Shown piece by piece: positions 20,901 to 31,085 of a stretch of 64,000 nt of DNA (position 1 is the stretch's first letter; every line of letters starts with the position of its first letter). This DNA is from Paulinella micropora (taxonomy: Eukaryota; Cercozoa; Imbricatea; Euglyphida; Paulinellidae): NCBI GenBank assembly GCA_019918135.1, contig WBZZ01006272.1, positions 39,326-103,325 of the forward strand. The letters run 5' to 3'. Made by a program: the position numbers and the translations under genes. The notes under the pieces were generated by a model. The model was not told where the DNA came from and made no database searches. It saw nothing but the letters and a program-made list of their open reading frames with translations.

Positions 20901-22928
20901 TCCCCAACAGGCACTCGTCCAGTTCCACGCAGCCCAAGCGGCGCTCTCGCAACGTGGGGTTGAAGCGCCCCAGCGCTATGTGGTTAGAGCAGCTAGACTG
21001 CGTAGCGGGCGCAGGGAGCTCGTACGCCGAGGTGAACACAAAGCGCAGCTTGCTCCAGTAGCGACCCCCCCACACGCCTCCCCCATTAATATCACCGGGG
21101 GCGGTTAAATGAACGCCCTCGTCCCCGCTGCTCCAGGCAGGCCAGCTTTGGTTGACATAGATGCTAGTCCATGTGCCTCCGTTATCCATGCTGCCTAGTA
21201 CGTGCAGCGCGGCGAGAGAGTAGACCGTACTCCCCTGCCAGAGCTGGAACGGGTGCACCGTTAGCCCCGCTAGCCCCGCGCGCTTTGGCGTAGTGGAAGT
21301 AAGCTCCAGGAACTGTCCCCACAAGTACGGCAGGGGCCTGCCGTCATCTGTATACACGGGGCCGTCTGGGGTAAACCATAATCAACTCGGGCCTGCCGCA
21401 CACAACCATCTGCGTAGGTCTGCACGTTGCTTTCCCAAGCTGAGCTGCTGTCGGTGTCGAATGCCCCTAAGGCTGGACTCCTTTCACTCGAGGCGGACAG
21501 CGCCCAACCGCGCTCGCTCAACTGCTGCGATCCCTCCTGCAGCGTGTATTCTACCGTGGACAAGGGCCTGCCTGGGTCGCAGCTGGGGTCAGGAGACTCC
21601 GACGGCGACGCCGACACGGAGGGAGACATAGTCGGCGACGCGGTAACAGACGCGGAACGGGACGGCGACGCCGACACGGACCCCGAGCGCGACGAGGACG
21701 AGGCCGAGGAGGCAGAGGCCGACACAGAGGCGGGGCTAGACGCGGGCGCTAGTGTTGTTGTTCTTTGCGCGGCCGTGGTCGTCGTCGGGGGAGGGGTTTG
21801 AGTAGTACTAGTAGTAGTACTGGTAGTACTAGTAGTAGTACTGGTAGTAGTACTAGTAGTAGTACTGGTAGTAGTACTGGTAGTAATACTGGTAGTACTG
21901 GTGGTAGTAGTCCTTATTTCCGTGTCGTTGCGAACCAAGATCTTGTTCAGGTCCACGTTGACGAATTTTACGCCTTTGGCAAACCCCTCGACCAACGCGT
22001 CGCCTTTCAGCGACCAGCTGCTCAGATTGGCCTCCAAGGTATCCACGCCCGCAAACAAGTACCTGGCGTCAACCAGCCGCGACACGTTCCAGGGCAGCCC
22101 GCCCGTGATGCGCAGTCCCGACGCGTTCAGAAAAGCTCCGCTCGCGTTGCGCAGCGACGATGTGGTGAGCTGCCCCAGCCCCGGGATCTCCGCGGCCCCG
22201 CAGCCCGCAAAAGTCAACGCCAGGCTCTCTACCCGCGACGTGTCCCAGCTACTCACGTCGGGCCGCAGCCCCGGCGACCAGGCCAGCATCCCCGTCAGAT
22301 CCCTTGCGTCGCGCACGCCCAGCCCCGCCATGTCCATCTCCAGCAAGGGTAGCCACGAGAACGAGTAGCTCCAGTTCACCACTTCTCGCGTGCCCGCCCA
22401 GCCTGCTAGCGGGGGCAGATATACCAGCTGCTCCGCTTCGTAGAAGTGGTAGCCGCTCTCGAGCGACGGCCGCAGCCCTCCCCACTGTTCCACGCTCCGC
22501 AGGTACACCGCCTTGCCGTTCTCTCTGTGCCACGCGGGCGTCATGGCCCAGCCCAATACGAGGCCCCTGACGCTCACCCGGTAGATGCCGGCTGCGTCGT
22601 ACTGGTGTCGGCACCCGTAAGGTGCCTCGTCGTCGTGGGGGCAGAGCCCGCGACTGCCGTCTCCCCAGTCAACCTCGTATTTGCCCGGCGCGGGGGAGGG
22701 CGGGGGGGCGGACTGCTGCAGGCGCCGGCGTACACCCCCTACCGTGACCGGAGGGTTGTGCCCCACGGGCAACACAAAGAACGCCCCGGGAACCGTAACG
22801 TTTATCGTCAAGACCAATTCACTCGGCCCCCGAGCCCCCGAAGGCCAGTTGCACCAGGGCGCCCTGAGCGCCCCGGCAAGCCCCGGCAACGCCGCGCTTA
22901 CCAGACACCAGCAAAACCAGTATTGCAT
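17949..22928 (-). CDS. Giant secreted multidomain protein: DUF285-like, mucin-like stalk, EGF and discoidin-like repeats
   Basis: One gene of about 1640 residues in three frames. A signal peptide ([20 protein letters not shown]) leads. Next is a region with DUF285/BspA-like signatures ([35 protein letters not shown]) and then a Thr/Ser stalk of TTST units (21795-21925). About four modules follow, each a discoidin (F5/8 type C)-like domain plus a calcium-binding EGF domain ([40 protein letters not shown]). A 59-nt GT-AG intron (21348-21406) joins frames one and two. Frames two and three meet at a G9 run (20654-20662). The coding total with the intron removed is one base over a multiple of three, so one G is likely extra. 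EGF and discoidin domains mediate adhesion, so a surface or virion-fibre role is inferred. No terminal membrane anchor is seen. Confidence 0.8.
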
Positions 22929-23117
22929 CTTTGCCCGTTGCTTTTCTTAACTTTCTTTTTTCTTTGCCTAGTAGATTTTTTTTTGTCTTTAACGTAGAGT
23001 ACAAGTAAGAAGAAGAGGGAGGGGGGGAAGGGGAGAAGGTAAGAGGAGGGGGGGGGAGATTACAAGAGAGAGTAGGAGAGAGAAGAGGGGAGAGGGGGGG
23101 GGCGGGCGGGGTTGGAT

Positions 23118-24398
23118 TCAAAACCCGCGGGCGCCACTACAAGCGCTTGTTGTAGGTGAGCTTCTTACCCCAAATCTGACCAGCACCAGTGGGCCAATGA
23201 GCCTTGTTGAGAGGCGTTCCCAGCCTCCACAGCACGCACTAGCAATAGTCTCCACAGCCGAGCAACAGTCCGGTACGTCTAGCTCTAGAAAACGTTTGGC
23301 ACAAAAGACTAGCACCTCTAGCGCGCCGTGCTTAGCTAGTGCGTCGCTCGTGTCCTGGCAGGCCAGGGGCTGCCAAAAGTCTGCGCCTCTTAGCCGGCCC
23401 TGGCGTAATCCGTGACGGTACAAGAAAGAGCCCACCCACCTCTCACTAACGAGGTAGCGGCTTGTGATGCGCGTGGCCATTACGTAGTCTTTTACCTTGT
23501 CTATGTAAGCATTCCAGCCCAAATCCAGCGCATCTACGGCATAGATTTTCCAGAACCTCCAGCCTCCCTTCGGTAATATTTCTTGTTGCAAAAGTTTCCA
23601 GGCCGTGCAAAAACGCGTCAGTGCTCTTGAGCCTTGCCAGCCCGGCAGGCGCCAAAGAGTCTCGGGCAGCTTGCCTTTGCAGGTACTCAGGAAATAAATC
23701 AGCGCAGCATCACATGCTGCATGCTGCGGTGATTTGAGTTGGTACAAGACGGAATCGTCCAGGTCTGTAAGAACAATTTTATGAACCTCAAAACCTTCAG
23801 TTTGTTCCTGCGCCTGTCTTCGGCGCAGCTTGACGAGAACGTTGGCCGGCTTGTGGTCTAGCGGGAACATCCCTGAGCGCAATACGAAACGTTGCAGTAA
23901 GTTTGCCATCGGCGCCAACACCGCAGAGAAAAAAGCACAGGAAGGTTGCGGGTATCCACACTTGGTCAGATCGCAGTCGAAGGCTTCCAAGTGAATGGCT
24001 ACTAGACAGTGCCTCTGCGTGTCCGGCCCATCATCGGGCGAGTCGGCTGGACAATCACAACCCTTAACGTCCAACATGCGCTGCACCGCCCCTGCGACGA
24101 CGTGCCCGCCGGTGGTCTGCTGTTTGGACCAGGAACACGCCGCGTTGCTGGCCAATACCTGGATTTTGTAAAGTGTAGGACCAACCCCGAGACGTTGTAG
24201 CCTGAGATAACCCGTTTCTTCTAAGCGCAGGCAATCGCTTACTAATTTAAAGGCACGGCCATTGCTGGGGCCAAAGACTACACCATACGCTCCTTGGCCT
24301 AACACCGGCAAGTTGCTTAGTGTTTCTAATATGCTACAAGTAGGGTCTGGGCCCAAATACGTAATTAACGAGCCAGAGTCAGAGTCGCTCGGCTGCAT
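23118..24398 (-). CDS. Divergent protein kinase
   Basis: 426 codons from ATG 24398. Kinase motifs in order: glycine-rich loop GQGAYGVVF (residues 34-42), the ATP-binding Lys in RAFKLV (Lys51), a possible alpha-C Glu (60-61), catalytic loop DHKPANVLV (Asp181, Asn186) and the metal-binding motif TDLDD (Asp212) in place of the usual DFG. The His-Arg of the HRD motif is replaced by Pro-Leu before the Asp. The C-terminal half is Cys- and Trp-rich and not recognised. The essential Lys, Asp, Asn and Asp are present, so it could be active, but the family is unclear. The 5' flank has polypurine and G runs (24450-24560). Confidence 0.75.
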   Translation of the reverse strand: MQPSDSDSGSLITYLGPDPTCSILETLSNLPVLGQGAYGVVFGPSNGRAFKLVSDCLRLEETGYLRLQRLGVGPTLYKIQVLASNAACSWSKQQTTGGHVVAGAVQRMLDVKGCDCPADSPDDGPDTQRHCLVAIHLEAFDCDLTKCGYPQPSCAFFSAVLAPMANLLQRFVLRSGMFPLDHKPANVLVKLRRRQAQEQTEGFEVHKIVLTDLDDSVLYQLKSPQHAACDAALIYFLSTCKGKLPETLWRLPGWQGSRALTRFCTAWKLLQQEILPKGGWRFWKIYAVDALDLGWNAYIDKVKDYVMATRITSRYLVSERWVGSFLYRHGLRQGRLRGADFWQPLACQDTSDALAKHGALEVLVFCAKRFLELDVPDCCSAVETIASACCGGWERLSTRLIGPLVLVRFGVRSSPTTSACSGARGF

Positions 24399-24585
24399 CT
24401 TGGGGGCGCTTAGCTTATTACAGACCAGGTGTTGACTATGCTAGGGTAGAGAGTAGGGGTGGGAGGGGGGGGGAGTGCTCCCCGTCCTGAACAGAAAAGG
24501 AGAGAGGAGAAGGTGGGGACAAAGAGGAGGGGGGGGGGGGGGAGGACGCCCTCTCCCCCTTTTTCTCTTTCCGAAAACCAAAATT
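24399..24585. promoter_or_regulatory. G-run-rich 5' flank of the kinase gene
   Basis: Contains a G run of about 14 (24527-24542) inside polypurine DNA, with a complementary pyrimidine block (CCCTCTCCCCCTTTTT). It lies 5' of the kinase gene and 3' of the next minus-strand gene, whose AATAAA overlaps its stop codon. Confidence 0.4.
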
Positions 24586-25516
24586 TTATTTTAATTGAAA
24601 CAAAACCGGTTGTGCCAACTCGGCTAAGCAACGTTGATATCTCGACAAGTAAGTTTCTTCCCCTGGCTCTAACTTGCTTGCCAAGGTAAGCAGCGCGGAC
24701 TTGTAGCTCTGCTGCCTAAGTGTCTCTGCCTGTCTTTCGCGTTCGCGCAACTCCTGCTGTTTCTCCCGCTCGCGCTGAAACTGCATTCTAGTTAGGCGGG
24801 CCTCTTCCTCGCGACTCAGTGCAAGAGCCGAGAGGTGTCTTCGACGCTCGCACAGGTGTTGAAACTGAGCAATTAATTGTTCTTCTTCGTCTGGTCGGGT
24901 CTTGTTGGCCACCAAGTACGCACAAACATAGTCTGTGCGGACAAGATGGTTTCCGCCCGAGCCTTCCCTTACGTCTACACTCGACGGCTGCAGCTGCCTC
25001 AAGACGTCTGTGCCAGAAGTAAAAAAGCCCAAGAGCTGTCGTGCGCTTGGCCACCTCGCTTTTACCTACCCAGACCGCTCCCTTGAACAAGCCATAATAT
25101 AAGCGCAGGCGCCGCTTGTGTTCAGCCGAGGGTAGCACGAGCAAGCCCGCTCGACGCATAGCTCCCTGAAACCCCTTGCACACCTGGGCCAGCTCCGTTG
25201 CCTCTCGGTTGAAAAGCCGAGTAGCGTGAGTGTCGGACATAGCTGGTCGCTTACCCACCACGTACAAAATAACGCTGGCCAGCACGTCCCCGCAGCCCAT
25301 CACCACCTGATTAAAACCAGCTCCCGCGCGTTTGCCTTGCGCCCATGTTTCCAGAGCAGGCAAGTAATTAGCAAGGACTTTTCTTCTCTTCATCGCCCTC
25401 ATGGTTTTCAATTGTTCTTGGCTTGGCTGCTCTCCCTGTATTTCTTTGAATAGTTGGAGGGTGTTGCGCCATAGGGATTTGTCAGATGATGATCTTTTGC
25501 AAGCACTGGTCTGCAT
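24586..25516 (-). CDS. Spliced unknown protein with a C-terminal coiled coil
   Basis: Two frames join through a clear 58-nt intron (25065-25008). The donor reads TGGGTAG|GTAAAAGC and the acceptor is a T-rich stretch ending GGCACAG|ACGTC. The exons (25516-25066 and 25007-24586) give 290 residues. The N-terminal part has basic helices and a segment GAGFNQVVMGCGDVLASVIL. The C-terminal part is a charged coiled coil (QREREKQQELRERERQAETL). No family is recognised. The stop TAA overlaps an AATAAA on the coding strand. The gene is divergent from 25706, with a perfect G/C hairpin between. Confidence 0.75.
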
Positions 25517-25587
25517 GCTTCCTTCAAAAAATGTCCAAGAAAGGAATGTGCGGACTCCGGCGTTGCCTGCACTTGTTTAGACGCACG

Positions 25588-25642
25588 AAGGGAGGGGGGG
25601 GGGGGTGCCCCCCCCCCCTTGTTCATCGGGCCCCCCCCCCAA
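25588..25642. promoter_or_regulatory. Perfect G-run/C-run hairpin between divergent genes
   Basis: A run of about 12 G, TG, then about 13 C forms a near-perfect hairpin, followed by a further C run (25631-25640). It lies between the starts of 25516 (minus) and 25706 (plus). Similar hairpins occur in nearly all divergent gaps in this window. Confidence 0.6.
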
Positions 25643-25705
25643 TTCATTTCTGTCTTTGTTAACACTAGAAATCACGTTTGTCATCGAAAGGCAGTCGTCA
25701 ACAAC

Positions 25706-26182
25706 ATGGCACAGCCGAGAATAAGTACTTGGCCTACAAACGACGTGCGGAATTTGCTGGATGTCATCGAGGCATGCTACGACACGCTTGAGTTGATCAC
25801 AGAAAAGCTGCGCAAAGACGTACCCCACGTAAGCTCAGAGAGCCTACCCAACTGGTCCAAACCGCCGACAAAAATGTCTGATCTTGCCCAAAGCCTTGAA
25901 GACAACGCCCGACTGCTGAGGCAGCGGGGCTATCAAACACGCCTGATGCAGAGGGTTCGCAATGATCGTATGCTCTACGGAAGGCGTCTCGACAAATTGC
26001 TGAGAAAAATGTATGTCGTAAACTTTGGGATGGAGGATAATACCTTTGCCCCGGTACCTCCCAATTACTCTCCTAACACACCTTCATATGAATCATGCGT
26101 GTTCTGGCCGGCGTTCGATGACGAGGAGCTAGATCGACAAATCGAATTAGTCATTGATTGTCTGAAAGAATCCCTTGACTAA
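25706..26182 (+). CDS. Unknown small helical protein
   Basis: 158 codons. ATG 25706 is chosen because the upstream part of the frame runs through the G/C hairpin. Visible segments are TWPTNDVRNLLDVIEACYDT, KMSDLAQSLEDNARLLRQRG, a basic stretch (RLDKLLRKM) and an acidic tail (FDDEELDRQIELVIDCLKES). No family is recognised. Codon use matches its neighbours. The next gene starts 100 bases downstream on the same strand, with a short G/C-rich hairpin (GGGAGGGAGGTGCTTCCCCT) between. Confidence 0.65.
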   Translation: MAQPRISTWPTNDVRNLLDVIEACYDTLELITEKLRKDVPHVSSESLPNWSKPPTKMSDLAQSLEDNARLLRQRGYQTRLMQRVRNDRMLYGRRLDKLLRKMYVVNFGMEDNTFAPVPPNYSPNTPSYESCVFWPAFDDEELDRQIELVIDCLKESLD

Positions 26183-26282
26183 TTGTGATTGGGAGGGAGG
26201 TGCTTCCCCTCCTTCCACGCCCAGACCAATTGCTACTGTCCGGCCTGCAAGCTTAAAACCACGTCGGGCTACCTCTGATGGG

Positions 26283-27379
26283 ATGATGCGGCCCGCCAAT
26301 AAGCGACGCCGAATCAGCACGCCAGATGACTTGCGTAGCCACAGCAAGGGCTTTCTGTTGAGACCGACAGAACGCGCAGAGCAGATCAACGCGCTGACTC
26401 AGTTGCTAGACCTGTCCGAAGGTGACCTGCTGCAAGCCGCCCTGGATGAGGCTGCCAGAGCGCTCGGGCTCCGTCCGCAGCCTTTGGACCACTTTCGAGA
26501 AAGGACAGAACCCGCCTGTGGGTGGCAGCAGCGGTAGAGCTGAGCTGGGCTAGAAGCTCTTGGTGGCAGGATACCCCCGAGTCAATAGCGATGATAGGGC
26601 GGTTCAACAATACCAAATACGACTACAATTCGCCGCCCCTGGCGGGCCTGACCCACGCCGTTAGAATAATCTACTTGGCGGGCGAACTCGGGCGGCTACC
26701 AGATTACCAAATGCCTCGCATCCTCCACGCAGCCCAAAGCGACGTGGAGACCATGATCGAGCTCAGGTTGGAGCGACGCCTGCAGGAGTACGATGCGTGT
26801 TGTGAGGCCTGGAGCGACCTGACTTATCTCCAAGCTGGCGACGTGATCCGAGTTAAGACCCGCTCTGAGGGCCTCGCTAATTCCATTGCTAATTCTAGTC
26901 AGTACCCGAGCGGGAAAAAGAAGACGCGCAATCGGGGGTCGGAGCTAACCCTCAAGTACGAGGCCTACCGGGGAGACACGACGGAACAAGACCTGGAGCG
27001 GCTTGATCGCTTGAAAGAAGAGAGCCCCCAACTAGACTGTCCTCGCCTGAAGAACCCGGCGGTCTGCTTTCTAGCCGACTTGGTCCTAACCTACGATGGC
27101 TGTTGTTTTGCCCGTCGCAAGGACTCACAGCACAGGGCGCGCTGGACTGTGGACAACAACGACAGCTACGCTCGGAAACTAAAGTCACTAGCAGCCGAGG
27201 TCCTGAGTCAGCTTCTGCCTGTCAGATCCCTGGTCGACTGTGTCACGTCTTTTTGCTTGCACAGACTCGCTTGCCAATGTCACCTATCCGAGGGGGTGCA
27301 TCCAAAAAAGTATGATTGTTTTAATAAAAAGCCTTTCATTCCGCACTTTCTAGGCGAGGTAGGAGGGGTCTGCACATAA
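26283..27379 (+). CDS. Spliced unknown protein
   Basis: Frames 26283-26421 and 26481-27379 join through a 59-nt GT-AG intron (26422-26480: GTGACC...CGTCCGCAG), giving 345 residues in a continuous frame. ATG 26283 starts a basic, nuclear-signal-like stretch (MMRPANKRRR). The second exon has RTRLWVAAAVELSWARSSWW, then a region with GLTHAVRIIYLAGELGRLPD and a Cys-rich C-terminal part. No family is recognised. AATAAA occurs at about 27322 inside the last coding exon, 50 bases before the stop. The 3' end overlaps the convergent gene 27336-27839 by 44 bases. Without splicing it would be two overlapping frames, the second without a good start. Confidence 0.65.
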
Positions 27380-27839
27380 GTCTTCTTTTGTGAGCTGGAA
27401 CAAAGCATTGTAATCTTTTGTTGTGCCTGTGCAACAGCTCTTCTTGCTTGGCCGGAGAATCAACGGGCACTACCCAAAAGACGCGTGGGCGTGAGTCAAA
27501 GCCAATATAGTCCCATTCCAGGATTACGTAGCACGAGCATAAGCCGCACACTTCGATCCGTGTAGTTTCTGCCTCATCTCTTTGCGTCATGACAGCGTTG
27601 GCTTTGGCTACCAGATTTTGCAGCGTGCTAGACCAAGCTGTTGATTCACAATCTTGGGGCACGCTGGACAAAAGCGTGGACAGTTTGTCAGCCGTCAGGA
27701 GTGCTTCTTCGTCTCCTTGAATTCTTTGTGGCAAAAAAGCTTTCATGCCCCGCACTAGGCTCAGTGCTAATAGTCGGCACTGCTCTGCCCCTAGCCTGGC
27801 GGCTGTGGCGGGGGGCTGGGGGGTAGATGTGCTGTCCAT
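27336..27839 (-). CDS. Unknown small Cys-containing protein
   Basis: 167 codons from ATG 27839; the upstream part of the frame is AT-rich leader. The N-terminal half is helical (LALSLVRGMKAFLPQRIQGD, TADKLSTLLSSVPQDCEST). The C-terminal half has a CGLCSCYV motif, an aromatic stretch (LEWDYIGFDSRPRVFWVVPV) and a basic tail. No family is recognised. It is convergent with the preceding gene and overlaps it by 44 bases. The 5' flank (27840-28075) has a G run (27970-27985) and pyrimidine tracts. Confidence 0.6.
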   Translation of the reverse strand: MDSTSTPQPPATAARLGAEQCRLLALSLVRGMKAFLPQRIQGDEEALLTADKLSTLLSSVPQDCESTAWSSTLQNLVAKANAVMTQRDEAETTRIEVCGLCSCYVILEWDYIGFDSRPRVFWVVPVDSPAKQEELLHRHNKRLQCFVPAHKRRLMCRPLLPRLESAE

Positions 27840-28113
27840 TATTTTTCTCTTTTTTTGTGATTTTTTATTAAAAAAAGCAAACAGGTTTAGCACATCTACA
27901 GCTGTCGAAGCGGGAGGGGGGAGGGTGCGGCTCTTAGAATCTAAAACGGGGAGAAGAACAAGGAAGGTGTAAGGGGGGGGGGGGGGAGAAGGTTGTGTGC
28001 TCCCCTCTCCCTACCCGTCCCCCGTTCCTCGCGAGAAGCAAGAAACGCAGCTAAAGCACAAAATGTTTCAATAGAAAAAACTTGATTTATCTAAATTCGC
28101 AAAGCCTTGCACT
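27840..28113. promoter_or_regulatory. 5' flank with G and C tracts
   Basis: AT-rich DNA directly before the start of the minus-strand gene, then a purine stretch with a G run of about 13 (27972-27985) and a pyrimidine tract (28004-28025). The right part is the 3' end of the next minus-strand gene, with AT-rich sequence. Confidence 0.35.
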
Positions 28114-30016
28114 TTAGCACCGAGTACTTCGTCCCGTTTGTGCGGGGGGCGGAGAAGAGGAGGCGGAGAAGGCCAGGATGGCTTGTACAAGGCCATCGCG
28201 CCGGGGGCTCTCTGGGAAGCGTCGCACAAAGTCTACGATTAGGTCGGGTTGCTTGGCCAAGCACTGACACAGGAGCTGACGAACCGGCTGAGCCGCCGGT
28301 TTAGAAAAAAGCCATTGCATCTCAGACAGATCTTCCACGCCGGGCAACGCACGAGCTTTGAATGTCATTTCGTCGACCGAATAAGCTTGCCTTTTCTTGG
28401 AGTCCCAGAGCAAATTCCTCAGGTGCGAATCGCTGGTCTGTAACAGGAAGCGCATCACAAGCAGCTTCAGCACCTGCTGGCACAGCTCGGGGCACTCTTG
28501 TAGGTCGGCTTGCCGCACCTTCCCGACTGAAGCGCTGACCGCCAAGCCTCCCTGCGGGCTGTAAGGGTTGCAGCCCAGAGCGCGCTGGTAGAGAAACCTG
28601 CCCTCTTGCTCATAGCTAATCGGAGAGTAGTCGGGCCACAAGTGCTTTTTGAGCCTCTCTGCTTCCAGTTGGAACGCAACTGACTCCGGGCTCGAGAATG
28701 GGCCCTTGGCAAAAAAATACTCCTTGGCGGCGGTGGGAGACTGGCCGCCCAAGGAAAAGATCGCGGAGGCGGGCTTCCCCCCGCAGGGCAGCTGCGCAAG
28801 GCCCACCAACACCCAAGCGGGGCGGCCCCTCCGGACGCTTTGCTCCAAGGCACGAAGCGCAAGTTTCTGTTGCTGGCTCAGGCTGCTCACCTGTCCCGAG
28901 GGAGCCGTGGGGGTCTTAGATGGGAGGAGGCCGTTCCCGCTTGAGGCCTTCTTGAAGCGGAAATAGTCTGCTAGGTAGCGGGCCGGCAGACGCATAAAGA
29001 ACTTCTGTGGGCTGTGGGCGATGGAAACGCGCAGGAACCTCTCGTTTGCCACGTGGCTGTTCTTTTTAGCGGAACCCGTGTGATGATCCGCAGCGCGCCT
29101 GCGGAAAAAGTCCCGGAGATCCGCGCTGCCCTTCTCTTGGTAAAGCGGGTAGGGTTCACCGTTGAGCTCTTCAAACTCTCGCAGCCTCTGGGCCACGCAG
29201 CCCCGCCAGCTCTCCTCGGGCTGAGGCTGCAGCATAGACGCGAGCACCGGCCAGAAGAACTCTCTGTGTGAATGCAGGACAACACTATAGACTTCTTTGT
29301 ACAGTGAGGCCTGCTCTAGGCCTAGTGCCTGCCACAACTCTAGTGTCTTGTTTTTGTAGCGCAGACCCTTGGTGCTCGACTCTGGCTGAAAGAGGTGCCG
29401 CACCAAGGGCTCAATGTCCCTGGTCAGGCCCAAATCTTGTTGGATGACCCCCAAGGCCGCACGGGTTTCGCCAGGGCCCCCTCGGAGGGGCCAGCGCGTC
29501 CAGTATTGCGCTTTTGAGTGCGGAAGCATCTCGCGAATGTCCAAAGCCGTGCTCTCGTTGGCACACCGCTCCGAACTGCGCACAGACCCCATCCAACAAA
29601 TCCAGGGCTCTAGCTCGGTCACTAGACAAGAGCGCCTTTTTGCAATTGACAAGCCTAGCGGCCAGCATGGCCAGCTCGCCCAATTGTTCTTGGTCCATTG
29701 GAAAGATATCCTCCAAGAGGATAATCAGCAAACGATTCAAAAAGTTAGTAAAGTTCCTCGTGTCCGTCTCGCTGCGGATAAGAGCCTGGAAAGAGGCCAG
29801 CACCACTTGTAGGTACGACTCTATTGACAAGCGCACGCTCTTTTGCAGCAATGAGCGCAGCTCTCCTACCGAAAAGGCTTGGCCCTCAATCTCCACTTTG
29901 GCACGGTACCCACCTTGCAGGACCTTGATCTTGGCTGCTTCTTCGGCTAGGCCCCTACCTAACTTATGAGGTCTAGCAACCTCGCCTAACTGCTGCAAAG
30001 CCAGAGCACGCTTCAT
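28114..30016 (-). CDS. Unknown protein of about 614 residues, probably spliced
   Basis: Frame 30016-29588 (143 codons, starting MKRALALQQLGEVARPHKLG) joins frame 29529-28114 through a 58-nt GT-AG intron (29587-29530: GTCTGT...TTCGCGAG). The acceptor lacks a strong pyrimidine tract, so a frame-shifting indel is an alternative. The protein is helical in the N-terminal half (FLNRLLIILLEDIF). The second half has a segment with SLGGQSPTAAKEYFFAKG, VKLLVMRFLLQTSDSHLRNL and KRQAYSVDEMTFK. A HLRNL step followed by an acidic Asp-Glu motif is reminiscent of kinase-like folds, but this is weak and I do not assign a family. The 3' end is Ser/Pro-rich. Confidence 0.6.
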
Positions 30017-30321
30017 TTCTGGGGGCTTGTGTCTTGTGTGATTTTGTGAAAACACCCCCCCGCGCCCCTCAACACACGCCAAAAGTCCTCAGATAATAAG
30101 GTGCAAGAAAGGATGGGAAAGGAAAACGAAATGAAAAGGGGGGGGGGAGTGCCCCCCCCCCCGGGGGGGTGCTTAGAAAGGGTACACGGAGGGGGGGGGG
30201 GGTGCCCCCCCCCCCTCTCTCTTCCCCTCTCTCCCTGCCAATTTAAGCACCTAGTGTGAGCTTGGGCGAGCTAGTGCATAATTACGTCGAATTCGTCAGG
30301 ATTAGGAATCAAAACAAAAGC
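30017..30321. promoter_or_regulatory. Divergent gap with two G-run/C-run hairpins
   Basis: Hairpins at about 30138-30162 (G run, AGTG, C run) and 30191-30213 (about 12 G, TG, about 11 C) lie between the starts of 30016 (minus) and 30322 (plus). The DNA between is AT-richer. This is the clearest case of the promoter-side hairpin pattern. Confidence 0.6.
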
Positions 30322-30840
30322 ATGGTCGAAGAGCAAACAGTTTCTCAGGTCTCTCCCAAGCGCCCAGTCGCGGAAAAAGTTTCCAAAGTCAATCGTGCGA
30401 GCAAGAAACGCAAGACAACCACAGAGGCTGCGTTCCAAGTTATCACGCCCGGCAAGAAAACACAGTCTGAGCGAAACGCGCAGCGTCGGCGTTGTCGGGG
30501 TCTGTTCCACAAGCTAGCGAGCTGCGAGGAGGACCTCACGCGACTGGGGACACGTGTGCAACAGGCAGACGACAAGGACCTACGCAAGCTTTGTGAAGAG
30601 CTGGTGCAAGCTTTGTATGGAGGGTTTGCCATAGCGGACCCCGCTATGTATGCCCTGAAGGAAAGCCGTGATAATTGCGACATGTGCAACTGGTGGTACT
30701 GCGACGACTGTGGCGAACTCAGGCACTCTGCTTTCCATGACGAGGACGACGAGTGCGATTGCGTAGGGTCCGAATCTGACAATGAGGGGTCTAGTTCTTC
30801 GGACGATGAGGAGCCTAGCTCTTCAAATAAAGGAGACTAA
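30322..30840 (+). CDS. Small basic-then-acidic protein with a Cys cluster
   Basis: 172 codons from ATG 30322 (an upstream GTG at 30256 is less likely). The N-terminal part is Lys/Arg-rich, with nuclear-signal-like stretches (RASKKRKTTTEA). The middle is helical. A compact Cys/His/Trp segment (CDMCNWWYCDDCGELRHSAF) could bind zinc. The tail is very acidic and Ser-rich (EGSSSSDDEEPSSS). Such a layout is common in nucleic-acid or histone-interacting proteins, but no family is assigned. AATAAA lies at 30878-30883. Confidence 0.65.
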   Translation: MVEEQTVSQVSPKRPVAEKVSKVNRASKKRKTTTEAAFQVITPGKKTQSERNAQRRRCRGLFHKLASCEEDLTRLGTRVQQADDKDLRKLCEELVQALYGGFAIADPAMYALKESRDNCDMCNWWYCDDCGELRHSAFHDEDDECDCVGSESDNEGSSSSDDEEPSSSNKGD

Positions 30841-31085
30841 GTGCCCGATATTAAAAGCTGTTGTCCAATTCTTATTCAATAAAAAGAAAAAAAGGGAAAA
30901 AGCAAAAGGCACAGAAAGGAAAGGAAACAGGAGACGAAAGTGTGTTCCGTCGTCCCTCCCCCCCCCCCCCCTCCTCCTCTCCCCAATAATTAGCTAACCG
31001 GTCGATCCATTCTTTGTGGCGATTTGTGTGTGTGTGTTTTTTTTAATAAGAAAGCTAAGAAAGAGAAAGCGCGCGCGGGAAGGTC
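30841..31085. promoter_or_regulatory. Gap with polyadenylation signal and C run
   Basis: AATAAAAAG at 30878 marks the 3' end of the preceding gene. A C run (30958-30971) in pyrimidine-rich DNA and a GT/T-rich stretch (31023-31045) lie before the start of the TPR gene. Confidence 0.4.
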
